DNA of 64,000 nucleotides from Wuchereria bancrofti (GCA_005281725.1 SSBO01000001.1:4510399-4574398); one strand, 5' to 3'; shown: positions 41,001-54,171, counted from the stretch's first letter. Translations and numbers: made by a program. The notes: generated by a model from the sequence alone, not told the origin.

Positions 41001-44000
41001 CCACAAAAATAAGTTGTAGTGATTAATTCTGACTTTATTCAAATATTAAAAGAGCAAGTAAAACTACCTACCACAAATTTACGTCCTTGAACTCTCCTAA
41101 TTTCTTTCATGCATGATGTTTGTACTGCGAGCCGTCTATGCATCTTTTTGTACATTTCTGACCTCACTATACTGACCGATTTCTGTCAAAAGTGACAAAA
41201 TCATTTCCAAAACAAAAGAATTAACGAGTAATTTTATCATTCAAGTTATACCCTTTTAGGACTGGTTACAACAAACATATCAGTATCCAGATATATTTTA
41301 AACAAATGCGAATGAAAATGAATTGAACCTTGGTAGCCACTGTTGTTCTTTTAGTTTTCTCTGACTTATCGCAATTATTCGAAACATGAATCTTGGCTGA
41401 AAAAACCACAATTTCTGCATTGATTCTTTATTCCTATTATTGAACCTCTAGAAATTATCAAGATGATAGGGACGGATTGAATTTAAATACCTGATGCATT
41501 TTCGATATTAAGATGTGAAAGTTCAACATCATCTGCAGCAATTTCTAATCGGTTACCATCATCAACATCATCATCGCTTAATTCTGTTCCTGTAAAGATT
41601 CCAATCAATGATCTTCTTCCAGAAGTACAAAACAACTACAAATGAGCCCTTATATACATATATATTAGCTTATAAGTTCAAATTTAGCAGGGCACAGAAT
41701 TCGAAAAAAACTGGTAAAGCATATATAAAAAAATAAAGTAAATATATTTTCTGTGAAATAGATAAAAAAGTAGACACATTTTCTGTGAACCTAATGATAA
41801 AATAATTTAACATACTCCAAAGGAACATGAAAAAATAACAAACAAAAATGCATACAAAAAAGTGATTTTACAAACTGACTGAGTGATTTAATGTTCAATG
41901 TTGTAGATTTCATCGTACACTTATTGTCCTCACTCTAAAATTCTAATTTATTAAGAAACGAGAAATGAACTAGACATCCAGTTTCAAAAAATATCAAGCT
42001 TGCTGTTCTATAGGGCTAAAAAACTTTATAACGAGTAGTAATCACAAATCATAGCATACCACTGGCTCCTTTTCATGATTAGTCTCAATCATTTTTGATT
42101 TTTGCAAAGACGCCATAGTTTGATCGCCATCTTTCCACTCATCTTCTGTGTTGCTGCATTCATTCTTAGCCAATTTTCGCTTTCTTGACTCACTTGTAAC
42201 TTGATTATTCTGTATTATAGTTAACTTTTTGGATTCCCTGTTTTGATCATTCTTTGATAGAGATTCAACAGCAATCTCGGTATTTTCTAATTCATTTCTC
42301 AGTGTTATTTCTCGCTGAACTCGCGTTGCTAATGAGTGAATGTTATTTTTTTTCTTTCCAACTTGATTTCCTGATTTTATAGTGCTTGGGATTTCATGTC
42401 CCTTCAAAATCTTTCTGTTATTTTTTGATGATTTAATTTCATTCAAATTCCAATCTTTTTCCGAGAGTCTATGTATTGCTATATTGTTATCATTTCGAAT
42501 TCCTACAGCTTCGCCGGGTTTGGTACTCGCATTTTCCTGTTGCATTAATACAACTTCTGTTTTCAGGTCACTCTGAATACTAATAAGTTCCTTGGAGTCA
42601 ATCGACAACTCCTGGATATCTTTGGGAGAAAAGCAGTCAATTCGTAGTTGTTTCATTCTCGTTGAATGTAACGGTTGTTCTTGTGAAACCGGATTACCAA
42701 CACATCTCTCGAGTTTCAGTTCATTTTGGATAGTTTTTAATTCAGCATTTTTGATTGTCAACATTTTTAGAACACTTTCTACTTTACCTTCTGATAATCT
42801 TACAAGATTTCCGTCGTTTTCTGAACATATTTTTCCACCGAATACTGCTCTTCCTGAGATCATTTTCTCGCTTCCTGAGGATTGCATCCTGGAACCCTGG
42901 TTTTCGTCTAATTCATCTTGCTTGGTACTAGAAGATTCCGTGATTACTTTTGGCAACTTCGGAGAGGCAACTCTAATTCTGAAACTTTCATTCCCATTCG
43001 GAGAATTAAATCCACTACGCTTTCTCTGTGACGTTTTCTCAGATCTCGAATCAATAGTCCTAGGCCTTAATCTTTGTCTAACTGTCGGTACAAGCGCTTC
43101 CACAAAAGGTATTTCCACAAAAGGTGTTTCATCTCTGTGATTCTCTATGAACTCATTACCCTGGAAAGAATAACAAATGCATTAATGGTTCCATGTAAAC
43201 TCTCGCCCTTAAGAAATTTGAATCAAACTTCCATGTGTAAGCTTTGTTTAATCATTTTAACCAACAAAAGTTTTAAAACATGAATTCCAAATCATACATA
43301 AATTACCCTCTCCCGCAAATATGCATCTGATTTATCATGCCAAAAAATTATGACATTTTCTTCCTCTTAATAGGATGAGAAATACCACTATTTAGGTAAC
43401 AGAAAACTTACCGGCCGTTCATCATTAGTACCAGTTTCCATAATGGAGGCGGATGCACAGCATAATGGACCAGAATCTTCGAATGCTTCAGATACTGGTA
43501 TAATACTAGCTGTCACAGGGGAATATATGGAACTTGAGGAAACAAGAGATAATGATAAAGGTTCAGCAAAAAAGTTAGTCTCCTCTGTTGTTAATACTGC
43601 ATCAGCTGAGCAGTTGAGTTCAGACCTCAATCCTGTCTTATTTTTTGGAATTATACAACCTTCCGTTGAGCTCACTGATGTTCGTCTGCTTGATGTGCTA
43701 GGAGACGACGATCCAAAAAGATTATTCATAAAATCATCCGAACCGTGTTGCTTTGATAGCTAGAAATTTTCATTTAAAAAGAAAACGAAGTTTTTCATTT
43801 GAATAATTATTGCACATCAAATACCACATTAAAATATTTCAAGCTACATTCTTATAAAATATGTACAAAAATTATACTTCAGTTTCATTATCCAAAAATG
43901 TCGGTCTGTTCAATTCCGGAAGCAGAGGATCCAAATGCACAAAGCTAAGCCACGTGGAAAGCCGTTCCGTACTTCTACAAACTTGTTTTTCTTCATTGTT

Positions 44001-47000
44001 TTGATAAACAATCTAAAGTCATCCACATATCAACATAAAATATTATTACTGTGGTATATTATCAGTGCCCAGTCTCACCGCAGTTCTCTCTAGATTTGAT
44101 ATCGTGCTGCAAACTTGTCAAAACAAATCTATAGATAAAAGAAGAAAAAAACTAAAATAGAGACATAACAAAACGAAAATTAAAAACCGAGTTGAAGCCG
44201 ACCTCCACTTCTGGTATATTTTTGTCTTTTTCAATTTTCGAGTTATTCTCACACATATCCCGGACAATATTCTTTTGCAACCCATCTTCACTTTTCTGCA
44301 CATCTTTTTCAACCAATTGTTTATTTTTCTAAAAGCAATTGTTTCTTAGAAAACTCCAAATCACAACAAATTTAAGAAGTAAAAACAAAAGACTGAACAA
44401 AATAACAAATCATCCATTCGATTACCTTTGCCAATGAGAAAGATGAAGTGCTTGGGAAACATATGCTCACAGCATCATCAACTGAAACAGTTAATTGATG
44501 TTGATTAAATAAAGGAATTTCGTTACATAAAACAAACTTTCAAAATGTACAAATAAAAAAGGAATCAAACTGATAAAGATAAAATTTGTTTTTTTTTAAT
44601 ATAAAGTATGCAAGCGAATGTAAACTTAGTTAATATTTCTAAAATTACGAGAAAATGATCCAGCTGAAAAGGATTGGATGCAAAATGTAAATCTGTATAT
44701 AATAATTTCAACAGCTTCTTTAAAGTTACCTTTTTTCTTTTCCACTTTTTTCTGCTTTTCAGTTAACTTCAACTGCCTCTTGCATATTGTTTTCGCCTCT
44801 TCCATATGTATATCTCTAAAACACCAAACTATGATGTAATTCTGAAGAAAATGGAAAATGCTATGCTTTCTCACATGTAAAGAGCTTAAGTCCAGATAAT
44901 ATATGAAAATGTAACTTCAGAATTTCTTTCCTAAGCAACCAAATAATTTAAAAAATATTTAAAAAATAAAGTATTTCTTCACTAGATATCAAGTAATGAG
45001 TGTTCTGACCAGATGTATCTGTAGATCTTAAGTGATACCACTCTCGCAAAGTTCATCGTGGTCATTTTGTATAATTAGAAGATTTAAATAACCACAAATG
45101 AGAACAGAAAAGTTAGCAAATTAAACGAAGATAAGTGTGCCAGGAATTCTACGATATGTACAAAACGATGCATTTTAATATTTAGCACTTACTGAGCTAA
45201 CCATTGATTCAAAAATAAAAACTGCCATTTGCATTTTATTTATTTGAAAAAGTGTCATTTGCATTTTATTTATTTGAAATACGAACTATAAAGAGCAAGA
45301 AAAGTTCTCAACACATCAATATTGGACAACAACAGTCAAAAAAATGCAGTCAAAAAAATATAGTAAAAACAAGGATAAAGTGACTTAGTTGTAAAAAAAT
45401 AAAAAAAAATAAGCAAAAAAAGAAAAGAGTTAGTGAAGAGAATTTTTAACACAGGGGATTGAGGAATTCATAAGAAATTCGCTAGAAGAAATCGAGTCGA
45501 AGTAAAAATAATGCAAGAATGCATTTAACTGTTAACCACTGAGAAAATCAATAAAGACCCCAATTACAGAAAATGATGATTTGAAAAGAAACCAATCACG
45601 GAAGTCATGCAATGGGACATACTAATTCCGGAAGCAAATAGTTTGCTCTCCCACACTGATACGTTGAAAACTTACATCATAAGAACAAAAAATTATGGCA
45701 GGCAACTCTTATTCCTTAATCAAAACTAAGCTAAAAGATAAGTCGGAAGATAAAACATAGGCATTTGCAATATTACTCTTTGACTTGAAACAAATAGTGC
45801 TGAGAACAGCTTAAATTTGAGTAATGATTTATGAAAGAGTTATGCTATGTATCTAAAATCCTGAGCGTAAAAATTCTGTTAACTTTTCAATCATCAATTA
45901 GAAGTTCATTTTGAAGTGGCTTTTCAACGAAAATTAAGCTCTAGATGTCATAAAATTAATAGAAGCATTTATTTTATAACCAGTGAAGCTCTAAATATCA
46001 TAGAATAACACTTACGAATTGAATTGAAACCTCGGAAAGGACATATGCAGATCTTCCACATTTTCTAATTGTTTCCTCAAAAAGCTTTCTGAAAAAAAAA
46101 GTTTTCTGCATTAACAAATGAAGCACGACTGCGATTTCCACAAAAAGGCAACTAAATAAACTCAATCAGCAGTACACCCAAGTTTGCTTTAAATGGAATC
46201 ATTACACAAAAGTGTAAACCAGCTCCAGTAGACCAGCAACTGACTGCATTCATGACACTAATGAAGAACAGTTATGCTCAAAATAGCACATATAAATGTC
46301 GTGAAATAGAATTTTCAAGCTTAATTTAACACACATTTTGATAAATCTATACACAAGACCTTTTTCAACAGCTCCAATATTCGACGTTTCTTTCACAGGA
46401 TTTGTCAAGTAATCATTAGTTTTCTCATCATTCCTTAATTCTTCCTTACGAGATACTGATTTTTTTGGCGATCTCAGATGAGGTGGACTACCAGTCGTCA
46501 GTAATAAATGTTCCACGTCTTTTGCTAATTCATCTGAAAAACAATATTTCTGAAATATTTTGTAATATTAAAAGCATGAGAAATTGACAAATGACAAAGT
46601 AGTAAGTCCTTGGTTTCACTGCATTCCATAAATGCTAACTTTTTTATGGCTCCATGTTCTAAACTCTATCATACTTATATCATGGTGTTGTTAATCCTTT
46701 CGGTTTTAAAATTTCCATTACAAAAAAAAAATTGATAGATTGCAATTACCCACTAATTAATATAAGGGAAACCATACCATCATCACTACTTTCTTCGATT
46801 GTTTTTGTACTTGATTCACTTAAATTCGTTAATCTTCTTGACTTTCTAAGCAAGTATTCACGCAAATCATCCTTATCTTTATATCGAGCAAGACGTCTTT
46901 GCAGTGATTTTGTCATTAAACCATTATTTTCAATAATTTCGCCTGCAAATGACTCGGCAGACAATATTTCTAATCTTTTTTCTAACTACTACTTAAATTA

Positions 47001-48964
47001 TTCAAACGATACCGTTCTGCAGTGCTTTTTCAGCATTTTAGAAATCTCTAGCAACATATTCCCAACAGTTCATAAAAAAAAAGGGAGTTCGATATAATAG
47101 CTCGATCGACATACAAATTAAAAACAAGATCTATAATGAATTATATGATTAAGAAACCTCACCATAACCAAAACACGTGTTGTGATGGGTAATCAAGCAA
47201 ACCTGATGATTGCAACAGATAAAAACTCTGTAAAACTAAGGTGCATGAAATATCATTCGATTTCGCGCGTAAAAATTAACTTTCCACAACATTGCTGAAA
47301 AAAAAATGGTGTATAAAAATATGAAAGGAAAATTTACCAAACTCGAGAAGGAGTCGAAGCATTGCCGGACAGTGATATCTGAAGGGTTCCAACTTTTCAT
47401 TCATTGCTTGTAGTTGAACACATTTCTTTTCCAGTTGTTTCATTGAATCATTTATTTTCTTCAAAAAAAGCAACGTTTTGAAAATGAGTATGTAAACTTT
47501 TTAGACTAATTCCAATATAAATAAAATCTTTTCTCAAAACCGCAATGACAATGTTTATAAAGACACAAAAAATGCAGCAAAGTTCTTAAAGGACTTCACA
47601 AATTTTCCTAGGTCTCTACAGCGATATCATTAATCAGTTTATATCAAGTTTTTTCAGCTTTATTTTATTGTCCCGAACAGAGGAATAATGAAATTTTTTT
47701 CATCTGAAATAAAAGTACTAAAAACTAAGGAAAAAAGGAAAATGTTAAAACTTTTGTCGCATCTTAATCTCTCAGTAACTAGGAAAATCTACCGCAGCAG
47801 CTTCCACACTTTTCAAATATTTTGCAAGCAATTCCTGACGTGCTTCTTTTTCAGCCATGAGATTTTCCACAGCAACTTTGCAAGTTTCATGATATTTCAC
47901 TGATTCTTCTATTAAACGCTAAAATTTATTCAAAATCTAAGTACAATGCACACTAAGACAAAAGCATCATAAAATCCGCCATTATTTCAAAAGCATTAAT
48001 TTACCGATGTTAGCTCAATTGGGCCAACTAGAACTAGGCGATGAAAGTAAGTTTAGATATACAGTAAATCTAAACTCCAAATAAAGTAAATGTGGAAAAG
48101 TACAACCTGATTCCTTCGTGCCGTAGCAACCACTTCATCATATTGTCTTTTTAGGCTGTCATGAGTGATCTGAAATTCTTGTAACTTCTAGTACTAAGTT
48201 TAAATAAGGGAATATTTACAAGTTGTGCGGCAAACGATTAACAAGGAAAAGAAGCGGTATACCCGCAAATTCTCATACTCCGCATACAATGATGTGTGTT
48301 CTGCTTCCAACTTTTCTAGCTTTGAACGCCTTTCATCAATATATTTAGCTTGCTCTTCATTTATTTTGGATATCTGTTCTGTTTTCTAAAAAGAATTATA
48401 GACATTTTAAATGCAAAAGAATGAGAAATTTCTAAAAGTAAATTTAGAAATCAACACTGCAAACAATTAATTTTCCAATAACTCCTCAAACTATATATTC
48501 TTTATTCCCCTAACTCTATCATAATTTTAATGAAGTGAGAAGTAGACCTTTAGTTCTTTCTGAAGATTTTTAAACTGCCCACTTAAGGAAGCTAAAGCTT
48601 CTTCAGCAATAACGGTGTTCAATCTCATTGCTGCACATTTTGGACAATCTTCTTGCGATTCTTCTGCGCTATTCCGATTCTGTAACCTACTAGAACCGGC
48701 CTCACTCAACCAACCTTCCGAAATCTATAACAATTCTTAATAATATACATATTCCTGATATGTCAGCAGCCTATAATTTGTATTTTTTATTTATGTTTGA
48801 AATATTACGAGTCCTTATCTTTGATAAAAGAAAAAATTACTAACAGTTATCAACGCTCATTTCTGAGTAAAAAAAAACATAAATTAATTGAAAAATCAAT
48901 AAATGTAGTATTTTGGAGAACATACCCCAGAAAAAGTAGAGCGAGTTGATGTAGATGAGGTCAT
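38026..48964 (-). CDS. Large coiled-coil protein of unknown family, ~1,565 residues, ~25 exons
   Basis: Not recognised. Exons from the 5' end: 48926-48964, 48548-48724, 48263-48385, 48107-48169, 47793-47918, 47338-47458, 46778-46942, 46360-46533, 46016-46088, 44730-44815, 44426-44481, 44203-44328, 43878-44012, 43412-43759, 42060-43160, 41492-41590, 41329-41396, 41072-41182, 40662-40781, 40289-40507, 39914-40122, 39687-39786, 39131-39331, 38682-38855, 38026-38508. The start MTSSTSTRST follows a TTTTGCAG acceptor. The N-terminus has a CPKC motif and ~200 residues of coiled coil. The middle is Ser/Lys-rich and probably disordered. The last ~560 residues look alpha-helical (HEAT-like). Phases agree at every join except 43160-42060 to 41590, where phase 0 meets phase 1. 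Either a short exon was missed or two genes abut there. ICE1- or ATRIP-like architecture was considered but no decisive motif was found. Confidence 0.65.
38931..38973. repeat. (AT)n followed by (GATA)n microsatellite
   Basis: An AT run (about 38934-38950) continues into GATAGATAGATAGATAGATA (38952-38972), in an intron of the large coiled-coil gene. Confidence 0.95.
45226..45279. repeat. Tandem duplication, 30-bp unit with a 24-bp identical core
   Basis: CATTTGCATTTTATTTATTT plus GAAA occurs at 45226-45249 and 45256-45279, in the large intron (44816-46015) of the coiled-coil gene. That intron is otherwise featureless to me. Confidence 0.85.
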
Positions 48965-50553
48965 CTGCTACATCCTGCAAAACCTTAATTTGCAGAAATG
49001 ATAGCCTATCTCAACTGTACATACATCACAAATCAAAAAATAACGAAAACAAATTTATCGATGATATTGCTAAACCAAATTAAACAAAATTTTGATATAC
49101 CACAAACATAACATATCCTTCAGATGCATTTCTTTACCTTTCATTAGGCAAAAATTTATATATTTCGGATAGATCGAATTTTTCAATGAATCTGTCGAAA
49201 TGAATCTAACTACCAAGTAGTCTAAAAGAGAGCATAATCTAGAAATAACCCACTAACATTTTATTTGGCTGATAGTTATCCCCATAGAAAGGTAATACCA
49301 ATGGGACATAAAAATTGTTTAATGAGAGACATAAAAATTCGGTATCGGTTACTGAAAATACATGAAATTTCAGTTGATCTACATGAATGGTACATCCATA
49401 TGATAACTCTACTTAAGATCCTATTAAAAATAATTCAAGAAATTGACCACAAAACTACCCGCTTGGAAATGTTGCCGGTCGTAAAATCGAAGCAATATGC
49501 ACGGAGTCCGAAGATTACAGAAACTAACTGCCAAAGTTCGGATACTAACGATTGTGCGGAACGATATTGGTTCGGATTCACATTTGATATACTTGCACAA
49601 AGCGGGAGGGAGTGGGTGAGTTGCTGGTTTCGGTAGGTTGTTGTGGTGCCAGCAACGGTCCCAGAACTGGTTGATTCAATCTTCTGCCACGATTTCTCCA
49701 TTTCATCTACAGTGAACTGTCTCGGAGGAATGCGGTTACTTTCGGGAAACTTTTAGTGAGTCATTATTTCCAATAAAATAATGATTTATTTCATTATTCC
49801 CAATAAAACAATGATTTACTTCATTATTTCCAATAAAATAATGACTTATTTCATTATTTCCAATAAAAGAATCACTTCCAAATTTTAGTCTTGCGCAGTA
49901 TGAATAATGCAAGGCAGTACAACAGCAGCTATTGACATTACACACCCATTGAAGTGCACGTTAATCGACTGGATACATTTACACGACCACGTGGTTTGTG
50001 TTCAGTTTCCAGTGGCCATACGAGCGGTATCCACCCATGCACGTCTAAGTTATGTGTTGTGGTGGTTATGAATCAGTGGAGATTGAACTTTATTTGTTGC
50101 AACTTCAACTTGATTCATCACCAAATGGCCAAACAGCCAGCCGCAGTCGATTTAAATCAAATGTAGTGCCGAAGGATGCTATAGCGTGGAACTATATTAC
50201 AACTTGATATATTATAATTAAGGGACTATTACTATATAATTATTGATGGAGTTTTGAGAATTGTGCTATTTTCAATCATTTAAAGTACTTTAAACTTGAA
50301 TTTGAACAAGTAACTGATTTGTAATTCTGTCAGCTTTACCTTCTGTAGTGGATAGTGTATCAAAATGTATTTCAAGTTAACATCTGTTTCGTAGTTGCAT
50401 GAAGAAATCAACCCTCATTAGTTACAGTATTAACAAGAAATCAAGTACCTTTGAAATGATATTCCAAGGTTTTGGAAGTTAATGCATTTGAAATCCAAAT
50501 TTGTTATTTTTAAGGATTTGCTCCTAGTCTTATGAAACTTATGTGAATTTGAG
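48965..50553. other. Spacer between the divergent coiled-coil and PXK genes
   Basis: The two genes face away from each other, so this should hold both promoters. The part around 49500-50170 is more GC-rich and has open frames on both strands without recognisable products. PXK 5' exons may lie in 50000-50550 but could not be fixed. Confidence 0.5.
49762..49872. repeat. 30-bp tandem repeat, ~3.7 copies
   Basis: Units start at 49762, 49792, 49822 and 49852 (last one partial). Each reads close to CATTATTTCCAATAAAATAA then TGATTTATTT. ATTATTT and AAATAAT within a unit are inverted, so each unit can form a small hairpin. The array lies in the divergent promoter region, not in a gene. Confidence 0.92.
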
Positions 50554-53500
50554 GAATATGTGATAGAAGTGAACAATCAATTGGGAATCGGAAAGTCGTG
50601 GCGTATCCAACGACGTTATGCACAGTTTCGGTAAATCAATTTCCTTTTACGTGAAGTAATTTTTGACTTCTCCTGATAGTTGCGGAAGTATCGTATTTTA
50701 CATTTATTACTTACTTTATTATTATTACTGGTATAATCTCTATTTTTGCTTTGTATTTCAAATTTCTATTGCAAGCGTGTTTTGTAGAATTGATTACAGG
50801 AATTTTCAGGAAGTTGAATTCACATATTAAAAAGATTGGTGCTGATTTAGGATTCCCTCCGAAAAAGTTCATTGGAAATGCGAAGGAAGCATTCATCAAA
50901 CAACGTATGTTGGCGCTGCAGGTTTAGATTCTTCTTACACTCAAATTAAAAGAACTTGGAGAAAAAGAAAAGAACAACTTCTAAAAAATATAATTGGACA
51001 TTTTCCGGAAGAAGTTCAATAATGTCATAGCGTGACATATTCCAACTTGCCAAGCAAAATATGTTTGTTGTTTGCCAGTCGATTCACTAATGCGCTTCAC
51101 ACTGTCAACTACGATGTTGATTGAATTCGATCGAAATGTAGCGCGGAGTTATGTCAGTTTATAGAAGCTTCTGATATAATCTGTAGTTATAGTTTGTATT
51201 TTAAATTTTTATTGTAAGCATGTTTTGTAGAATCGATTACAGGAATTTTTGGATGCCATCTGCCTACATGCGATCCTGTATGCATGCCCAGCAGTAGCCT
51301 ATTTTCTTGAAAGTTTCACTGAAACTTATGCTGGTAAGGTAGCAGTTTAACTGTAACCTAAAATCTAAGTTGAAAAAATGATTGGGGAATTGTAGTATTT
51401 ACTTAAATATCTATGTCATTGTGAATTCGGGTGAACTTATTATCTGATATAAACTGATATAAAGGTGTTTAAGCTTAGTTATGTGAATACCTATAATTAG
51501 GTGAACCGTTTTCTGTTTTTAGTGCTTACCTGAAAATCAAAGTTCAGAAGACTCAAAATGACACAATAAAACTTGCTACTTGCACAGGTTTGCATGAGTG
51601 GATACTTTTGTCGTTTCGCGATAAACGTCAATGGATTATCGAGCAACAAAGAAAACATTGTGGTTGGCGACCTGGTAAAATACACTATGAAATTAGATGT
51701 GGTTTTTCAAAGCTAATGCTATCTGGCGTCCGTTATGGTCCAGATCGTTTCGGAACAGTGATAGATCTTAACAATGCCCTTGAATTCTTTCGGATTCTGC
51801 AATGTCCACATTTAAATGAAAGTGTAACGAGCTGGGCCACTGATGGTGGAATTGTATATATTAGACCAATTTTCAAGGAAGGAACACTACGTGACCGGCT
51901 TTATAAGGTTAAAGTTTCCTCACTTTGTTACGGTGTGTTTTCTAATTGTTTTGATTTTTTCTAAACAACTATCAAAACTCCTGAAATTCAAAAACAAATA
52001 TTCTAGATAGATAATTTATGAAATTAGCTGATTTTTTTCTAATAGCGTCCTTAAAATACTGTTTCCAGAGCAACTGGAAGGACGATTTCTTTACAAAATA
52101 CAGAATGGATAGTTCTATTTACTCATTTGAAACGTATGATATTCTCTTAATTTGTCGACAGTTGCTCGAAACGCTGACATTATTAAACGCGATTTCTGTG
52201 CCATGTTGTATGTTTTTTTTTTTTTTTTTTGTTGTATGTTTATTTTCCAAATCCTGTTGTTGATCTGTTCTTATTTCTTCCGTTTCTTTGGATGTTTAGA
52301 GAACTGTTGATATCTCCACTAATTTTTCAACAAATGTTTGAAAAAATGTATTAACCAGTAAAAATGTGTAACAGACTAAGGTATTGTATCATTTCATTTA
52401 GTTTTAATGTACATATTCAAGCATTGTAAATTTTTTTCGTACTGCATTGACAAATATAACGAACATTACGAAATTTGTTTAAAATTTTTATTTTAAATTT
52501 ACTTTACTTTAAAAAAATGCGTAAGCAAAGTATGTGATATATTTTTGTATCTAAAATTTCTCATTTCAGTCGACATTCATGCAGGAAATGTTGTTATCAC
52601 AGAATATGGTTGCGAGTTGATTGATTTTGATCAAGGTAAAGAATGTAATTTCCTGAAACTTATTTTTTATTTCTAAATTCTTAAATTTTTGCAGTCCTAA
52701 CTGGACAACCAAGTTTCCGACGTTCTTCAATGTTGTGTTCTCAAGCTATTAATGTGAGTTTCTCAGAATTTTGTATAAATTTCGAGAGACAAAAAATGAA
52801 TTTGATCACTTGAATTCTAGTCAGTTTATGCTTAGAAAAATCGTACTTGAAGGCCTACTGCAGAAATCAGAAGTTTTAAATCCTTCGTTCTTACTTGAAC
52901 CTTGCTGTAGTCGATGGTAGTGCAAGTCTCGGATTTTTTTCAGATAACATCATTAGTTATGGAAATTAGATTACGTGATAGAACCGAATTCTAAAAGCAC
53001 AAATGTTTTTTCAGACCCTTGAGGATATGTTTGTATTTACATTTTGTGAATTTCTATTCGAACTAATTACGGGCTTTTTTACGTTCCCTATGCACTCACC
53101 AAGTGAAGCAGTTGCCATTGTACCAGCTGTATTTCGTAAGTTTTTGTTCTGAATTTGGAAAATAAAGACGAACTCTAAACTTTAAACAGCAGTCTTTTTG
53201 GAAATTGATACTTCTTGTATTGAAGTATTAATTCTGAAGGATAAATTTCTGGTGAGTTTAACATACTATTTTTAAAATGTAACTCATTAATCACATAAGG
53301 CAAAAACATTCACATACGACAGTGCTTTTACAGAGCCTTTACTCAACTCAGTATTCTTGCCAGAAGTTCGTTGTTTGCCAAGATTGCAAGATATAATCAA
53401 TTCAAGGTAGGAAAATTTTTTTAATTCCTTTTTTCTATATTTAATCTCAAACTCAGAAAATTTATTTTCGGGTGCTTAACTTTGCACGCATGAATGTTTC

Positions 53501-54171
53501 GAATCTCCGCTTCAGTTTATTTGTTGATGTCCCGGTAACAAAAATGAAACAAAGAGAGATTCGGATGCCAAGTGATGTAAAGGAAGTTCTCGATGGCCTT
53601 TGCAGTAATATATTGGAGAGATATAAAAGGGATCGCTGCCAGGTAATTTTATGTCTGATATTTAACGGAATATAATACAGTGGTGCGCTTGTATTACTGA
53701 ATTCAAAGTTTAATATTTATTTCCATAAATCTTGATTGATAGACATGACGCTCATTTTTGGGAACCAGTAAATAATTGACCCTAGTTTCTTGATGTTTAC
53801 TTTTTCAGACAAAATACAAATTACTCATGCAGGATTTTGAGCCCTTAAGCTTTCTTAACATCTGAACTCTCACACCGGCTGGTGATCGAGAGCTTTACTC
53901 CGTTTCTGTTTCATATATCGAAAGGACGGTACGACTTGCTCTGTAAAATTCAGTACTTCGGTATTATTTGACGTAATTCATTTTGTAGTTTAATAACATC
54001 AAGAAACAACGAAAATTTGAACAGCTTCTCAACTCTGAGACAGAAAAGTTGCGGCGAAAGGAAATAATCAAAGTAGGTATTATGAGTGCAAAGTTAATTG
54101 GATTTTAAATTCAGTGTTTAAAAAAGTTTCCATTTTTCCCTCAGATCTGCTTGAAAATTGAACAGTTATAA
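50554..54171 (+). CDS. PXK: PX-domain containing kinase-like protein (PXK homologue); 5' end unresolved
   Basis: Exons: 50554-50630, 50810-50921, 51243-51333, 51588-51907, 52069-52207, 52570-52635, 52695-52753, 53015-53135, 53334-53406, 53516-53642, 53989-54072, 54145-54171 (the last uncertain; otherwise a stop at 54106-54108). The PX domain is recognised by YVIEV...SWRIQRRYAQF and FPPKKFIGN, matching human PXK SWQIVRRYSDF and PPKKLIGN; it binds phosphoinositides on endosomes. The kinase-like part includes GTLRDRLYK, FDIHAGNVVI, CELIDFDQ, TGQPSFRRS and MPSDVKEVLDG, in the human order. The tail is short and basic (human has a longer WH2-containing tail). Human PXK promotes receptor trafficking and binds Na,K-ATPase; the insect relative Slob binds Slowpoke channels. 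The catalytic status here is discussed in the findings. An N-terminal exon before 50554 is expected but not found. Confidence 0.88.
50750..51249. repeat. 57-bp direct repeat at two intron 3' ends of PXK
   Basis: 50750-50806 and 51193-51249 are about 91% identical (5 differences in 57, all transitions). Both start TTTGTATTT and end GATTACAGGAATTTT. The second copy carries the acceptor used at 51243. In the first copy the acceptor used is the next CAG, 10 nt further on. Confidence 0.85.

Noticed and set aside
42592..43140. 182-codon plus-strand open frame
   Set aside because: Antisense shadow of the long coding exon 42060-43160 of the minus-strand gene.
49435..49701. Minus-strand open frame (MEKSWQKIESTSSG...) upstream of the coiled-coil gene
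   Set aside because: No homology. The coiled-coil gene already has a start codon after its own acceptor, with an in-frame stop just upstream, so this is not its 5' exon.
50111..50166. MAKQPAAVDLNQM as the PXK N-terminus
   Set aside because: It stops without a convincing donor in the right phase, and similarity to the PXK start is too slight.
53809..53865. Alternative last exon of PXK (TKYKLLMQDFEPLS...)
   Set aside because: Phase-compatible and with a good acceptor, but the exon at 53989 encodes the basic tail expected of the family; kept only as a possible isoform.
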